From: Streptomyces zingiberis
Lineage (GTDB): Bacteria; Actinomycetota; Actinomycetes; Streptomycetales; Streptomycetaceae
Direction: 5' to 3'
Assembly (NCBI RefSeq): GCF_012034935.1
Contig: NZ_JAATEN010000015.1
Span: 1 to 64,000, forward strand
DNA: 64,000 nt
Positions 16,669 to 26,057 of this stretch are shown piece after piece. The notes below the pieces were generated by a model, which worked only from the letters and a program-made list of their open reading frames with translations, made no database searches and was not told the origin of the DNA. Numbering within the stretch: position 1 is the stretch's first letter; each line of letters begins with the position of its first letter. A program made the position numbers and the translations under genes.

Positions 16669-17878
16669 CCGCCGAAGTCTCGCATCCCCCACGGACAGCC
16701 GGGCGGGCCCCCGCCCGGTGCGCCCTCCCGCCCGCCGGACGGGCTGCCCCGCGGGCCGAGGGGGCGGCGGGCCCGGGAGCGGGCTCGTACAGGGCAGGCG
16801 CGGTGGGGGTCGATCGCGCCGGTTCGGCCGGTCCCGTCGCTCCTGTTGCTCCGGTCGTACCCGTCCTCCTCGCCGTCGGCGCCGTCCCCGTCGTCCCCGC
16901 CGGTCCCGGCGTGCGGGCCTGCCCCGCGCTCGCCGCCGTGGGGCTGCCCGCCCTGCTGCCCGGTGCCGGGCCGTTCGCACCGACGGCCGCGGGGCGGTTC
17001 ATGCCGCCGCCGGCCGAACCGTCCGCCGGGCGCCCCGACGAACCGTTTCCCCCGTCCTCCGCCCGCCGCCCGGCGAGACGTTCACGCAACCGGTCGGCCA
17101 GGCGCAGTGCAGGCCGGGTGGCGAGCAGCCCCAGGCCCATCACCGCCGCGCCGGCCACCGCGTCCAGGAAGTAGTGGTTCGCCGTGCCCATCACCACCAG
17201 GGTCGTGAGCAGCGGATAGGCGACCGCCGCGGCCCGGGTCCACCGGCCGCGGGCCGTCCGCCAGATCACCAGACCGCACCAGAGCGCCCAGCCGACGTGC
17301 AGACTCGGCATCGCCGCGTACTGGTTCGTCAGCCCGCCCAGGCCGCGCGGGGCGCTCGCCTCCCCGCCCCACCAGCCGTACGCCGCGTACTGCGCCATGG
17401 AGTCGGTGAAGCCGTGCGCCGCGGCCAGCAGCCGCGGCGGGCAGGTCGGCAGGAGGCTGAAGCCCACCAGCCCGGTCAGTGTGGACAGCATCAGCCAGGT
17501 GCGGGCGGCCCGGTAATGCCCCGGGCGGCGCCGCCACAGCCAGATGAGCACCGCCGGGGTGACGAGGTAGTGCAGCGTCGCGTAGAAGAAGGCGGCGGGC
17601 ACCCCCAGTGCGGGGGACGCGGTGAACCAGGCGTTCAGCGGGCGTTCCCAGGCGAGACCGAGCCCGTCCTCGGCCCGGAGGAGGGCCAGCCCGTGGTCGA
17701 CGGCCGTCCCGGTGTCGCCGCGTACCACCAACCGCCCCGCCGAGTACGCCAGGTACACCAGCGCGATCAGCGGCAGCTCCGCCCACCGGCGCGGGGCCGG
17801 GCGCCCCGCTCCCGGCGGCCCCCACCGTCCCGGTCCCGGCGCGGGCCGGGACGGTATGCCCGCCGGGGCGGCAGGCAC
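16568..17878 (-). CDS. PAP2-family membrane phosphatase/transferase
   Basis: About 436 residues. Several hydrophobic helices (ELPLIALVYLAYSA, FFYATLHYLVTPAVLIWLW, LLTTLVVMGTANHYF) carry the PAP2 motifs AMPSLHVGWALW and NHYFLDAVAGAAVMG with both catalytic histidines. The arrangement matches actinobacterial inositol-phosphoceramide-synthase-like PAP2 proteins acting on membrane lipid phosphates. A Gly/Ala/Pro/Thr-rich tail of about 150 residues follows. I chose GTG 17878, which has GGAGAG just upstream; GTG codons up to 18013 are in frame. The tail overlaps the start of the nuclease gene by about 100 bp. Confidence 0.8.
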   Translation of the reverse strand: MPAAPAGIPSRPAPGPGRWGPPGAGRPAPRRWAELPLIALVYLAYSAGRLVVRGDTGTAVDHGLALLRAEDGLGLAWERPLNAWFTASPALGVPAAFFYATLHYLVTPAVLIWLWRRRPGHYRAARTWLMLSTLTGLVGFSLLPTCPPRLLAAAHGFTDSMAQYAAYGWWGGEASAPRGLGGLTNQYAAMPSLHVGWALWCGLVIWRTARGRWTRAAAVAYPLLTTLVVMGTANHYFLDAVAGAAVMGLGLLATRPALRLADRLRERLAGRRAEDGGNGSSGRPADGSAGGGMNRPAAVGANGPAPGSRAGSPTAASAGQARTPGPAGTTGTAPTARRTGTTGATGATGPAEPARSTPTAPALYEPAPGPAAPSARGAARPAGGRAHRAGARPAVRGGCETSAGERFPPQPGPDARADGGADPRAPARGGAPAAPR

Positions 17879-18597
17879 GGTGCTCTCCACTCTCTCCGCT
17901 CTCTCCACGCGGACGATCCCCCGTTCCGTCGGGCCGCCCGGAGGTGGCCGCGCGGCACACGGCGATCGGTCCGCGCACCGGCCCTCCGGGCGACCCGCGG
18001 ACGCGGAGTTCACCCGGATTCCAGCCCCCCGTCAGGGCCTTGACGGGCGGAGAGACGCGGGGGCGGGGGCCGGGGTTGATCGGGGCCCGCCCCCGGCGCG
18101 GTACCGCGACTCGGACCCCGGGCGTACCGGAGACGCGCGCCGTCACCCGCCGAACCACCGCCGCCGCCCCTGAGGCCGCCGTCGCAGGGGCCCGGTGGGG
18201 CGCGGAGGGCACGATCCGGCCGGGGGGCCGGCGGCAACCGGATCCCGGTCGGTGGTCCTCCGGGCCCGCCGTCTGGCGCGGGGGTACCGGACCGGACGGA
18301 AGCCGGGTCACCGGAAGCAGGGAACGGGGCCCGGTGACGAGGTCCGGAGCCGGTCACGGGGCGTCGGTGAGCGATGGCGGCCGACCGTCTCCCGGTCCCG
18401 TCCCCCGGCCCCGTTCCCGGCCCGTCCCCCGGCCCCGTCACCCCGGTCCCCGCGCCGGGGGCGGCCGTTGCCGCCTGGCCCGTGCCGTCGGCTGCCCCGG
18501 GGCGGCACGGGCCACGGCGTCACCGGCCGGATCGGCGCACCGCGGCATCAACCCGCCCGGATCAGCCCCTCCGCACAGCTCACGCTGCCCGGACCGC
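17879..18597. other. Intergenic, no gene seen
   Basis: About 720 bp of GC-rich sequence between two minus-strand genes. Around 18395-18460 it has a run of imperfect CCCCGGCCCCGT repeats. Frames here have no family resemblance or ribosome-binding sites. Confidence 0.55.
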
Positions 18598-20034
18598 TCA
18601 CGAACCGCGCAGCGCCAGGAAGCCGGCCACCGGGGCCGAGTGGCGGTGCGGGGCCAGGGCGCGGGCCGTCCCGTCGAGCATCGCGCGGATCCGGGCCGAC
18701 CGCACCTGGGCCAGGAGCGCGAGCACGTCCCGGCCGGTCTCGGCGGCCTCCTCGAACTCCCCGGCCCGCGCGAGGTCCCCGGCGAGCTGGGCGGCGAACA
18801 GCGCCCGGTTCCGCACGAAGTGGGAACCCTGGAGCCGGACCGCCTGCCGGGCGTGGTCCGCCGCCCGCCGCCAGTCGCCCAGGGCCGACCAGCACTGCGC
18901 CTCCAGGCCCTCCAGTTCGGCCTCGCCGAAGAAGGACATCCACTCCGGGTCGTCGTCCGCCGGCCCGCGGGCGAAGAGGGCGCGGGCGCGCAGCAGCGCC
19001 TGCGCGCAGCCCGCGTGGTCCCGGAGCCCCGCGAGCCCGCCGGCCTCGCGCAGCGCCAGCAGCGAGCGCAGCCGGTGGGAGGAGAGCCGCCGCGCCGCCT
19101 GCTGTGCGGCCTGCGCGGCCCGGACGGCCTCCCGGGGCCGGTCCGCGTCCCGGGCCAGGAACGCGGTGTTGCAGAAGGCGTGGGCCTCCAGCGCCGGGTC
19201 CCCGGCGACGCGGGCCGTGGCCAGCGCCTCCGCGTAGTGCGAGCGGGCGTCCTCCAGCCGGCCGGAGTCGTGGGCCAGCCAGCCCACGGAGAGGGCGAGT
19301 TCACCGGCGCCCACCTGGAGCCGGTCGGTCACGGACCGGCGGGTGGCCCCGGCGTCGAGGAGGGCGTAGGCGGTGCGCAGTTCCCGGCCGGCGCGCCGGT
19401 AGAGGTCGTCGCCGCCGTGCCGGTCGTCGTGGAGGCGGATCGTCCGGACGGCGGCCTCGACGGCCTCGGCGTCGGACGCGCCCGCCCGGCGGGGGGAGGC
19501 GGCGGCGTCCGCCGGGGTCAGGGCGGCGAACGCCACGGCGGCGGTGGAGCCGGTCATGAAGGCGCGGCGCAGCACGTCGCTCTCCTCGGGGGTCTCACAG
19601 GACGGTCGGGGGACGGCGGCGGGGACGGGCGCCCCGGGCGCGACGGTGAACAGCTCGGGAAACGGTGGGGGAGGCGCGCCGGCGCCGTGGGCCCGCGCGT
19701 CCGGGGGCGCTCCGGGAACCGGGCCGCGGCCCCCGCGGCCGCGTACCGAGGCGCGCGGCTGGAAGCCCAGGTCCTCCAGCGACCGTCCCGGGAACATGTG
19801 CCGGAACACGCGTTCGTAGGCGTAGTTGGGGCACCGGATCTCACCGGACTCCACCCGTCCGACGTACCGGGCGTCGCACGACACCTGCTCGCCGATCTCC
19901 CGGGCGGCGCGGCGCACCGCCGCCGCGAACTCCGCGGGCGACCGGGAGCCGCGCACCTCGCGGAAGGCGGTGTTCGGCCGTGGTGCCGCACGCCCGCCGG
20001 GGGACGGGGACGCGGCGGGGGGCGTCGGTGCCAT
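18598..20034 (-). CDS. NsdA-like TPR transcriptional regulator
   Basis: A 478-residue regulator. The N-terminal 80 residues (NTAFREVRGSRSPAEFAAAV, then CDARYVGRVESGEIRCPNYA and FRHMFPGRSLEDLGF) form the DNA-binding-like region seen in Streptomyces NsdA. A Tat-like RRAFMTGSTAAVAFAALTP segment near residue 160 is a known feature of this family and need not mean export. The rest is alpha-helical TPR repeats. NsdA negatively regulates sporulation and antibiotic production in S. coelicolor; this may be a paralogue rather than the orthologue. It is transcribed away from a Prim-Pol-like gene. Confidence 0.75.
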   Translation of the reverse strand: MAPTPPAASPSPGGRAAPRPNTAFREVRGSRSPAEFAAAVRRAAREIGEQVSCDARYVGRVESGEIRCPNYAYERVFRHMFPGRSLEDLGFQPRASVRGRGGRGPVPGAPPDARAHGAGAPPPPFPELFTVAPGAPVPAAVPRPSCETPEESDVLRRAFMTGSTAAVAFAALTPADAAASPRRAGASDAEAVEAAVRTIRLHDDRHGGDDLYRRAGRELRTAYALLDAGATRRSVTDRLQVGAGELALSVGWLAHDSGRLEDARSHYAEALATARVAGDPALEAHAFCNTAFLARDADRPREAVRAAQAAQQAARRLSSHRLRSLLALREAGGLAGLRDHAGCAQALLRARALFARGPADDDPEWMSFFGEAELEGLEAQCWSALGDWRRAADHARQAVRLQGSHFVRNRALFAAQLAGDLARAGEFEEAAETGRDVLALLAQVRSARIRAMLDGTARALAPHRHSAPVAGFLALRGS

Positions 20035-20321
20035 GCCACTCCTCCTCCTGGGTGCCGGCCCCGGGCGGGGCGGGGGGTTCGCACGAGCCGCGCGGCGGTG
20101 CGCCGGAGGCGCCGCCGATGGCAGCAGACCGTACTCGTTGTAGCGGAGTTGTTACACGGAGTTTGATGACAAACCGGATATCCCGCCTCTGATCCGCCAT
20201 GAACCGCCATCCTTTCCGGGGGTCTGCCGCCGTAGCCATTGACAGCCCTTGTCGTTGTCAGGGGGTCAGCGGTCACTGAGGGACGCGGAGCGATGGGCTC
20301 CCTTCGGAGGAGGGGTTTCTC
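20035..20321. promoter_or_regulatory. Divergent promoter region
   Basis: A 287-bp spacer between the NsdA-like gene and the plus-strand Prim-Pol-like gene. The part near 20130-20260 is less GC-rich (TTGTAGCGGAGTTGTTACAC) and is the likely promoter area. GGAGGAGGGG at 20306-20315 is the ribosome-binding site of the plus-strand gene. Confidence 0.5.
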
Positions 20322-20909
20322 GTGGTGAAGTCCGGCGTGGAGAGCGGCGGCTCACGGACGGCGGCCGGGCGTGGCCCGGCGGACCGGGACGGCGCCCGGG
20401 AGCGCGCGCCGGGCGAGGCGCGCGGTGGGCCGCGCGCCCCGTACGGCGGCGCGCAGTGCGTGCGGCGGGAGCAGGGGGCGGTCCCGGGGCACGGTTCCGG
20501 CCGGTGCGATCTGGTCACCGTGCCCGCCCGGCAGGGCCTGGAGGCGGTGGACATCCTCCGCCGCCGCGGTGGGCAGCGGGCCGCGGGCGGCGGCGAGGGA
20601 GGTGAGGGCGGCGGCGGCGCCGGGGCCGCCGGGCGGATCGGGCCCGTGCTGCACGACGGAGGCTGCGACACCATCGGCTTCCTGGTCCCCGCCGGCACCG
20701 CCGAGCGCTGGGACCTCCCGGGCAGCGCCTGCGTCCGCGCTCCCGGCGCCGGAACCCGCCAGGCGGCGGCCGCCGGCGCACCGCCGGTCGACGGCACGGG
20801 CTGGCTGCTGCCGCCGGACTCCGTGGCCGAGGTCACCGACCCGGCCGTGCTGCGCGCGGCCCTGGGTGAGGCGGGCCGCCTGATCGAGGCCGTCGACCGC
20901 TGCCGGTGA
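20322..20909 (+). CDS. Short Prim-Pol-like protein
   Basis: A 195-residue protein. The first 45 residues are disordered. The conserved part has CDLVTVPARQGLEAVDILRR, GPVLHDGGCDTIGFLVPAGT, GTGWLLPPD and a terminal helix ALGEAGRLIEAVDRC. The order CDxV, GPV, LVPxGTA, LPP matches the proteins at 10183-11103 and 31613-32110. Streptomyces databases often label such proteins bifunctional DNA primase/polymerase, but the key acidic residues are not evident. The GTG start follows GGAGGAGGGG by 7 bp. It is monocistronic. Confidence 0.6.
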   Translation: MVKSGVESGGSRTAAGRGPADRDGARERAPGEARGGPRAPYGGAQCVRREQGAVPGHGSGRCDLVTVPARQGLEAVDILRRRGGQRAAGGGEGGEGGGGAGAAGRIGPVLHDGGCDTIGFLVPAGTAERWDLPGSACVRAPGAGTRQAAAAGAPPVDGTGWLLPPDSVAEVTDPAVLRAALGEAGRLIEAVDRCR

Positions 20910-21243
20910 GCCCGCCGTACCGGCCGGCGCGCTCGTTCCGCCTGCTCCCACCCGGCCTGCCCGGTGCGGGACCGGAGGGTGTGGCGTCAGGCGGGTGGTC
21001 TCCGGCGGCCCGCCGGGGCGCCGGCGTTCGGCGGCCCGGTCACCGGGTCGTTCCCGGAGGACGGCGGCACATCGCCCCCCGGGCCCCGGGCCCGTCGTGA
21101 TCACGCCGTACGGCCGGGCACGGTGTGGCGGCCGATCCCGTCCCGGGACTTCCCGTCCCGGCGCTGCGGCCGGATCCGTGGTGGGCGCCGCGGCCGGTGA
21201 CCCGCTCGCGTCCCCCGCCCGGTCAGGGCCGATACTGGTCCCC
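20910..21243. other. Intergenic, no gene seen
   Basis: A 334-bp GC-rich spacer between two plus-strand genes. It contains the promoter of the spermidine-synthase-like gene; no distinct signal stands out. Confidence 0.5.
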
Positions 21244-22131
21244 ATGGCGAAGGGCAGGGACGCGGCGCGCGGCGATGGTGGCCGCGGGCGGCGGCGGGCG
21301 GCCGAACCCGCAGGTGAGCGGGTGGACGGCGGACTCGCCGAACTCGTCCCGGACCGCGAGCGGCCCCGGGCCTGGACGCTGCTGCTCGACGGGGCGCCGC
21401 AGTCCCACGTCGACCTGGCCGACCCGACCCGGCTGGACTTCGCCTACCAGCGCCGGCTCGGCCATGTCATCGATCTGGCCGCCCCGCCCGGCCGCCCGCT
21501 GCGCGTGCTGCACCTGGGCGGGGGCGCCTTCACCCTGGCCCGCTACACGGCGGCCACCCGGCCCCGCTCCACCCAGCAGGTCGTCGAGATCGACGCCGGG
21601 CTGATCGCCTTCGTCCGGCGCGAACTGCCGCTGGACCCCCGATCCCGGATCCGCGTGCGCACCGCCGACGCCCGCGCCGGGCTGGCCGCCACCCCGGACG
21701 GCTGGGCCGACCTCGTCCTCGGCGACGTGTTCGGCGGGGCCCGCACCCCCGCCCATCTCACCTCCACCGAGTTCACCGCCGACGTCCGGCGGGTGCTCCG
21801 CCCCGGCGGCTGGTACGCCGTGAACGTCACGGACGGCCCCCCACTGACGCATCTGCGGGCGCGGATCGCCACCGTCCGCGCCGTCTTCCCCACGGCGTGC
21901 CTCGCCGCCGATCCGGCCGTGCTGCGCGGCCGGCGCTTCGGCAACGCCGTGCTGCTGGCGGCCGACGGGGAGCTGCCGGTCGCCGAGTTCACCCGCCGGA
22001 TCGCGGGGGACCCCCACCCCGGGCGGGTCGAACACGGGCGCGCGCTGGACGACTTCACCGGTGGCGCCGCGCCCGTGCCGGACGCGTCGGCCCGGCCGTC
22101 CCCGGCCCCACCGGCACACACCTTCGACTGA
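21244..22131 (+). CDS. Spermidine-synthase-like SAM-dependent protein
   Basis: A 295-residue protein of the spermine/spermidine synthase fold. The SAM-type motif LHLGGGAFTLARY is followed by VVEIDAGLIAFVRREL, then DLVLGDVFGG and LRPGGWYAVNV. Actinobacterial members of this family often lack proven polyamine activity, so the substrate is open. ATG 21244 is chosen because the preceding residues are low-complexity. The last 30 residues are Pro/Ala-rich. No operon partner is evident. Confidence 0.8.
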   Translation: MAKGRDAARGDGGRGRRRAAEPAGERVDGGLAELVPDRERPRAWTLLLDGAPQSHVDLADPTRLDFAYQRRLGHVIDLAAPPGRPLRVLHLGGGAFTLARYTAATRPRSTQQVVEIDAGLIAFVRRELPLDPRSRIRVRTADARAGLAATPDGWADLVLGDVFGGARTPAHLTSTEFTADVRRVLRPGGWYAVNVTDGPPLTHLRARIATVRAVFPTACLAADPAVLRGRRFGNAVLLAADGELPVAEFTRRIAGDPHPGRVEHGRALDDFTGGAAPVPDASARPSPAPPAHTFD

Positions 22132-22468
22132 GACGGCCCGGCCCGGCCCGGGATCGGGATCGGGATCGGGGCCGGGACCGGGACCGGCGAGTCCCGCTCG
22201 GCCGCGGGGCTCGATGCCCCGGCCCCGACCCGGCCGGACCGCGCCCGGCCGACCCGCGCCCGTGCGGCCCGCTCCCGTCCGGACCGCCCCCGTACAACCC
22301 GCCCCCGTCCGGGCCGCCCCCGCCTCGGCGCGCCATGCCGCGGGAAGAGAGGTGCCCCGGAGCCTCCCGCATCCGGAGAGGGACGGCCCCGAGCCGGCCG
22401 TGGGCCTGATATGGGGGCCGCCCGCCCCCGCGCGACGGGAACGGGCCGCTGTTCGGCCGGCCCGGGGC
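22132..22468. other. Intergenic with simple repeats
   Basis: Convergent spacer. It contains GGGATC repeated in tandem near 22150-22170, shading into GGGACC, and imperfect CCGTCCGGnCCGCCCCCGT repeats near 22265-22320. No gene was seen. Confidence 0.55.
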
Positions 22469-23065
22469 TCAGCCGTCGACGACCTGGACCTGCGGCGGGT
22501 GCCCGTTCCACGTGCAGAACACCGAGGTCGTCCGGGTGCCCGCGGTGAAGTCCACCCGGATCCACTCCGATTGCTCCCAGACCTGCATCTGCCAGCCCGC
22601 GTCCGGGGTGGCGGACACCAGGCTCGCCGAGTGCTCGCGGAGGTCCAGCACGACGCGCCCGCCCGTCACGGGATAGCTCTTGATGTCACCGTCCGCGGAC
22701 GGGGGAGCCGCCTGGCCCTCGCTCCGCGGCGGTTGTGGCGTCCTCCCGCCGTTCTCCGCCCGGCCCTCCGGGGACGGCTTCGCCGAGGGCTCGGTTTTCC
22801 GGCCGGTCGGGGACGGCGAGGGCGGCGGGGAGGACTCCGCGCCGGCGCCCGGCCCGTCCGGGCCGGAGGACTCGTCCGCGTCATCGCCGTCCGCCGCGCC
22901 CGCGTCGCTCGCTCCGTCCCCGTCGGCGGCTTCGACCAGCGGGAGGGCGCGCGGCCGGTCGTAGGCCGTGCCGGTGAGCGCGGTGTGCACGCCCCACCAC
23001 GACAGGGTGGTGGCCGCGCCCGTCGCCAGCAGCCAGGCTCCGGTGTGCAGCAGTCCTCTCCTCAT
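22469..23065 (-). CDS. Exported or membrane-anchored hypothetical protein
   Basis: A 198-residue protein. Residues 1-30 (MRRGLLHTGAWLLATGAATT) form a signal peptide or anchor. A long Asp/Ser/Pro-rich linker follows, then a C-terminal domain of about 70 residues with VVLDLREHSASLVSATPDAG and WIRVDFTAGTRTTSVFCTWN. I do not recognise the family. ATG 23065 has GGAGG 9 bp upstream. The gene is divergent from the response-regulator gene 97 bp away and could share its control region or sense envelope stress, but that is inference. Confidence 0.7.
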   Translation of the reverse strand: MRRGLLHTGAWLLATGAATTLSWWGVHTALTGTAYDRPRALPLVEAADGDGASDAGAADGDDADESSGPDGPGAGAESSPPPSPSPTGRKTEPSAKPSPEGRAENGGRTPQPPRSEGQAAPPSADGDIKSYPVTGGRVVLDLREHSASLVSATPDAGWQMQVWEQSEWIRVDFTAGTRTTSVFCTWNGHPPQVQVVDG

Positions 23066-23162
23066 GGCGCTCCATCCTCCCTCGCCCCCGCGGCAGTTGA
23101 CGAACCGTCCCGTCACGGGTGCCCGGGACGGGCCGCGCCGGCATGGCGTACGGTGCGGTGCC

Positions 23163-23852
23163 ATGGCACGTGTGCTCGTGGTCGAGGACGACCAGTTCGT
23201 CCGCTCGGCCCTGATCCGGCACCTGTCCGACGCCTCGCACAGCGTACGCAGCGTCGGGACGGCGCTGGAGGCGCTCCGCGAGGTCGCCCAGATCGGTTTC
23301 GACGTGGTCGTCCTCGACCTGGGGCTGCCGGACCTGGACGGGGCGGAGGCGCTGAAGATGCTGCGCGGCATCACGGACGTCCCGGTGATCATCGCCACCG
23401 CGCGCGACGACGAGACGGAGATCGTGCGGCTGCTCCATGCCGGTGCCGACGACTATCTGGTGAAACCATTCTCCGTCGAACATCTGTCCGCGCGGATGGC
23501 GGCGGTGCTGCGCCGGTCCGGCTCGGCGGCGGGGAGTGAACCGCCGGACCGGGTGCTGCGGGTCGGCGGGCTGCTCATCGACCCTCTGCGCCGCCAGGCC
23601 GTCCTGGACGGGGCGGAACTCGACCTCACCCGGCGCGAGTTCGACCTGCTGGCCTTCCTCGCGGGGCGGCCCGGTGTCGTGGTCTCCCGGCGCGAACTGC
23701 TCGCCGAGGTGTGGCAGCAGGCGTACGGCGACGACCAGACCATCGACGTCCACCTCTCCTGGCTGCGCAGGAAGCTGGGGGAGACGGCGGCCCGGCCACG
23801 CTACCTGCACACCCTGCGGGGTGTCGGCGTCAAGCTGGAACCCCCGCGATGA
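23163..23852 (+). CDS. OmpR-family response regulator
   Basis: A 229-residue response regulator. The receiver domain has acidic residues E8/D9/D10, phosphoacceptor D52 (VVLDLGLPD) and K101 (VKPF). The winged-helix domain has LTRREFDLLAFLAGRPG and TIDVHLSWLRRKLGE. It is followed after 145 bp by its histidine kinase. Together they would sense an envelope signal and regulate transcription; the target is unknown. ATG 23163 is a clear start. Confidence 0.92.
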   Translation: MARVLVVEDDQFVRSALIRHLSDASHSVRSVGTALEALREVAQIGFDVVVLDLGLPDLDGAEALKMLRGITDVPVIIATARDDETEIVRLLHAGADDYLVKPFSVEHLSARMAAVLRRSGSAAGSEPPDRVLRVGGLLIDPLRRQAVLDGAELDLTRREFDLLAFLAGRPGVVVSRRELLAEVWQQAYGDDQTIDVHLSWLRRKLGETAARPRYLHTLRGVGVKLEPPR

Positions 23853-23912
23853 GCGGCGCGCGCGGGTGGCGCACAGGAGCGGGGGCGTGGCTGCCGGAGC
23901 GGCGCCCGGCAT

Positions 23913-23993
23913 CGGCGGGACGGCGCGCGATGGGGGAGCCGGCGGGACGGCGCGCGATCGGGGAGCCGGCGGGACGGCGCGCGATCGGGGGCC
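23913..23993. repeat. 27-bp tandem repeat, three copies
   Basis: Three nearly identical 27-bp units beginning CGGCGGGACGGCGCGCGAT lie directly between the response-regulator and kinase genes and end 4 bp before the kinase ATG. The unit is a multiple of three and is in an open frame with the kinase. Confidence 0.9.
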
Positions 23994-23997
23994 GCCG

Positions 23998-25773
23998 ATG
24001 AGATGGGCGCTGGTGAAGGTCTGTCTGGCGGTCACCGCCATGGTCGCCGTCGCGTTCGCGGTACCGCTGGGGCTGGCGGTGCGGGAGATGTCCCGGGACC
24101 GCGCCTTCGCCCACGCCGAGCGGCAGGCCGCCGCCATCGGCCCCGCGCTGGCCATCACCACGGACCGGGACGCGCTGGAACGCGCCGTCGCCTCCACGGA
24201 GTTCGGCGCCGACGGCCGGATCGCCGTCCATGTGCCGCCCGCCGCCCGCACCGACGCGGACGGTACGGCCGGGGCACGGGGCACGGGTGGCCCGGGCGGC
24301 ACAGGTGGCGCGAGCAGCGAGAACACCCCGGACGGCCCGGACGGCCCGGACAGCCCGGAGGGTTCGGACAGCACGGACCGTTCAAGCGGTTCAAGCGGTT
24401 CAGGCAGTTCAGGCAGTGCGGACGACCGGAGCGGTGCGGACGACCAGGGCCGCGCCGGCGGTACGCGGACGGAGGGCGAGCGGGCCGTGGCGGCGGTGGA
24501 GATCGGCGAGCGCCGCGCCTCCGCCGGTGACCTGGCCGCCGCCACCCGGCTCGGCCGGTCCACCGTCACCGCCGTGGACGGTGGCTTCGCGCTGCTCCAG
24601 CCGACCGCGGTCGGCTCCGGCAAGACCGCCGTCGTCGAGGTGTTCGTCCCTCATGGCGAGGTCACCGCCGGACTGCGCACCGCCTGGCTGGTGCTCGGTG
24701 GCGTCGCCCTCGTCCTCGTCCTGGGCTCGGTGGCCGTCGCCGACCGGCTCGGTACCCGGATGGTCCGCCCGGCCGCCCGGCTCGCCGGGGCCGCGCAGGA
24801 GCTGGGCTCGGGCCGGCTGGCCACCCGCGTCCCGGAGGACGGGCCGCCCGAGCTGCGCGCGGCGGCGTCGGCGTTCAACGCCATGGCCGACCAGGTCGTG
24901 CGGCTGCTGGCCAACGAACGCGAACTGGCGGCCGACCTCTCCCACCGGCTGCGTACCCCGCTCACCGTCCTGCGCCTCAACACGGACTCGCTCGGCGAAG
25001 GGCCGGCCGCCGACCAGACCCGGGCCGCCGTCGCTCAGCTGGAGTCCGCGGTCGACCAGATCATCCGCACCGCCCGCGAGCGCCCCCTGGCCGCCGGGGG
25101 CGGGGAGCCCGTCGCCCCGGGCGGTGGCGGCGGCCGTGGACTGGCGGGCGCGTCCGCCGCCGGCTGTGACGCCTCCGAGGTGATCCGTGAGCGGATGGGC
25201 TTCTGGTCCGCGCTCGCCGAGGACGAGGGCCGCTCGGCGGGGCTGGCCGGCGTGGAGCGCGCCGCGCAGGTGCCGGTCGCCCGCGCCGACCTCGCCGCCG
25301 CCCTGGACGCGCTGCTCGGCAACGTCTTCCGGCACACCCCCGAGGGCACCGCCTTCGCGGTGGACGTCCACCACGCCGAGGACGCGGTGGTGGTCCTGGT
25401 CTCCGACGCCGGGCCCGGCATCGACGACCCGGAGGCGGCGCTGCGCCGCGGTCACGGCGACGGCGGCCCCGGCTCCACCGGCCTGGGCCTGGACATCGTC
25501 CGCCGCGTCGCCGAGTCGACCGGGGGCGACGTACGGGTGGGGCACTCGGTGCTCGGCGGCACGGAGGTCCGCATGTGGCTGGTGCTGGACGGCCACCGCC
25601 GCCCGAACGGCCGCCGCCGCGACCGCCTGACCCCCCGCGGCCGGTGGTGGGCACCCTGGACCCGGCCCGGGGTGGGCAATCGACGGGGTATGGGCCCGGT
25701 GGACGGGGTCGGCGCGGCATTCTCCCCGGGCTCGGGAGAACACCGATCCCGTGTTCCGGCCTCGGACGACTGA
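23998..25773 (+). CDS. Sensor histidine kinase
   Basis: A 591-residue membrane kinase. TM1 (LVKVCLAVTAMVAVAFAVPL) and TM2 (AWLVLGGVALVLVLGSVAVA) flank an extracytoplasmic sensor of about 200 residues. The sensor holds a Ser/Gly/Asp-rich low-complexity stretch. HAMP, the H box (DLSHRLRTPL, H316), the N box (LDALLGNVFRHT), G1 (DAGPGIDDP) and G2 (GSTGLGLDIV) are intact. The C-terminus carries about 60 extra Arg/Gly-rich residues beyond the ATPase domain. It pairs with the response regulator upstream. Frames upstream of ATG 23998 stay open through the 27-bp repeats. Confidence 0.9.
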   Translation: MRWALVKVCLAVTAMVAVAFAVPLGLAVREMSRDRAFAHAERQAAAIGPALAITTDRDALERAVASTEFGADGRIAVHVPPAARTDADGTAGARGTGGPGGTGGASSENTPDGPDGPDSPEGSDSTDRSSGSSGSGSSGSADDRSGADDQGRAGGTRTEGERAVAAVEIGERRASAGDLAAATRLGRSTVTAVDGGFALLQPTAVGSGKTAVVEVFVPHGEVTAGLRTAWLVLGGVALVLVLGSVAVADRLGTRMVRPAARLAGAAQELGSGRLATRVPEDGPPELRAAASAFNAMADQVVRLLANERELAADLSHRLRTPLTVLRLNTDSLGEGPAADQTRAAVAQLESAVDQIIRTARERPLAAGGGEPVAPGGGGGRGLAGASAAGCDASEVIRERMGFWSALAEDEGRSAGLAGVERAAQVPVARADLAAALDALLGNVFRHTPEGTAFAVDVHHAEDAVVVLVSDAGPGIDDPEAALRRGHGDGGPGSTGLGLDIVRRVAESTGGDVRVGHSVLGGTEVRMWLVLDGHRRPNGRRRDRLTPRGRWWAPWTRPGVGNRRGMGPVDGVGAAFSPGSGEHRSRVPASDD

Positions 25774-26057
25774 CGCGCGTCGGTGCCGACCGAACCTGGG
25801 TGAGGCGGGCATACCGTGCGCACGCCGGATGTTCCCTCCTCGTCGCACAGCACTCGGAGGAAACTCCGGAAGCCGCCATGAGCCGGTACGAGCATCCCGG
25901 CCGGGGCGCCACGCGCGGGACGCATTTACTCCCGAGCGGTTGCAGTTGTCTCGCCACGCGGTAATGTGGTTACCGAGCCAGGGGCCGTGGGCCGCTGGAA
26001 GTGGAGCCAGGTGACCTGGGGCAGACCAGGAGCCTGGCTCGGCGTCTTTCCGGGGGC
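25774..26057. other. Intergenic with one inverted repeat
   Basis: No gene was seen. CGGTAATGTGGTTACCG at 25959-25975 is an inverted repeat (6-bp arms, 5-bp spacer) that looks like a GntR-type operator, but no GntR gene is adjacent. Confidence 0.45.

Noticed and set aside
18598..20034. The RRAFMTG segment of the NsdA-like protein as an export signal
   Set aside because: It is about 160 residues from the N-terminus, and similar internal segments are common in this cytoplasmic regulator family.
23913..23993. CRISPR-like array at the 27-bp repeats
   Set aside because: The units are directly adjacent with no spacers, and no cas genes are near. The Cas4-like gene at 15082-16668 is not in a cas operon.
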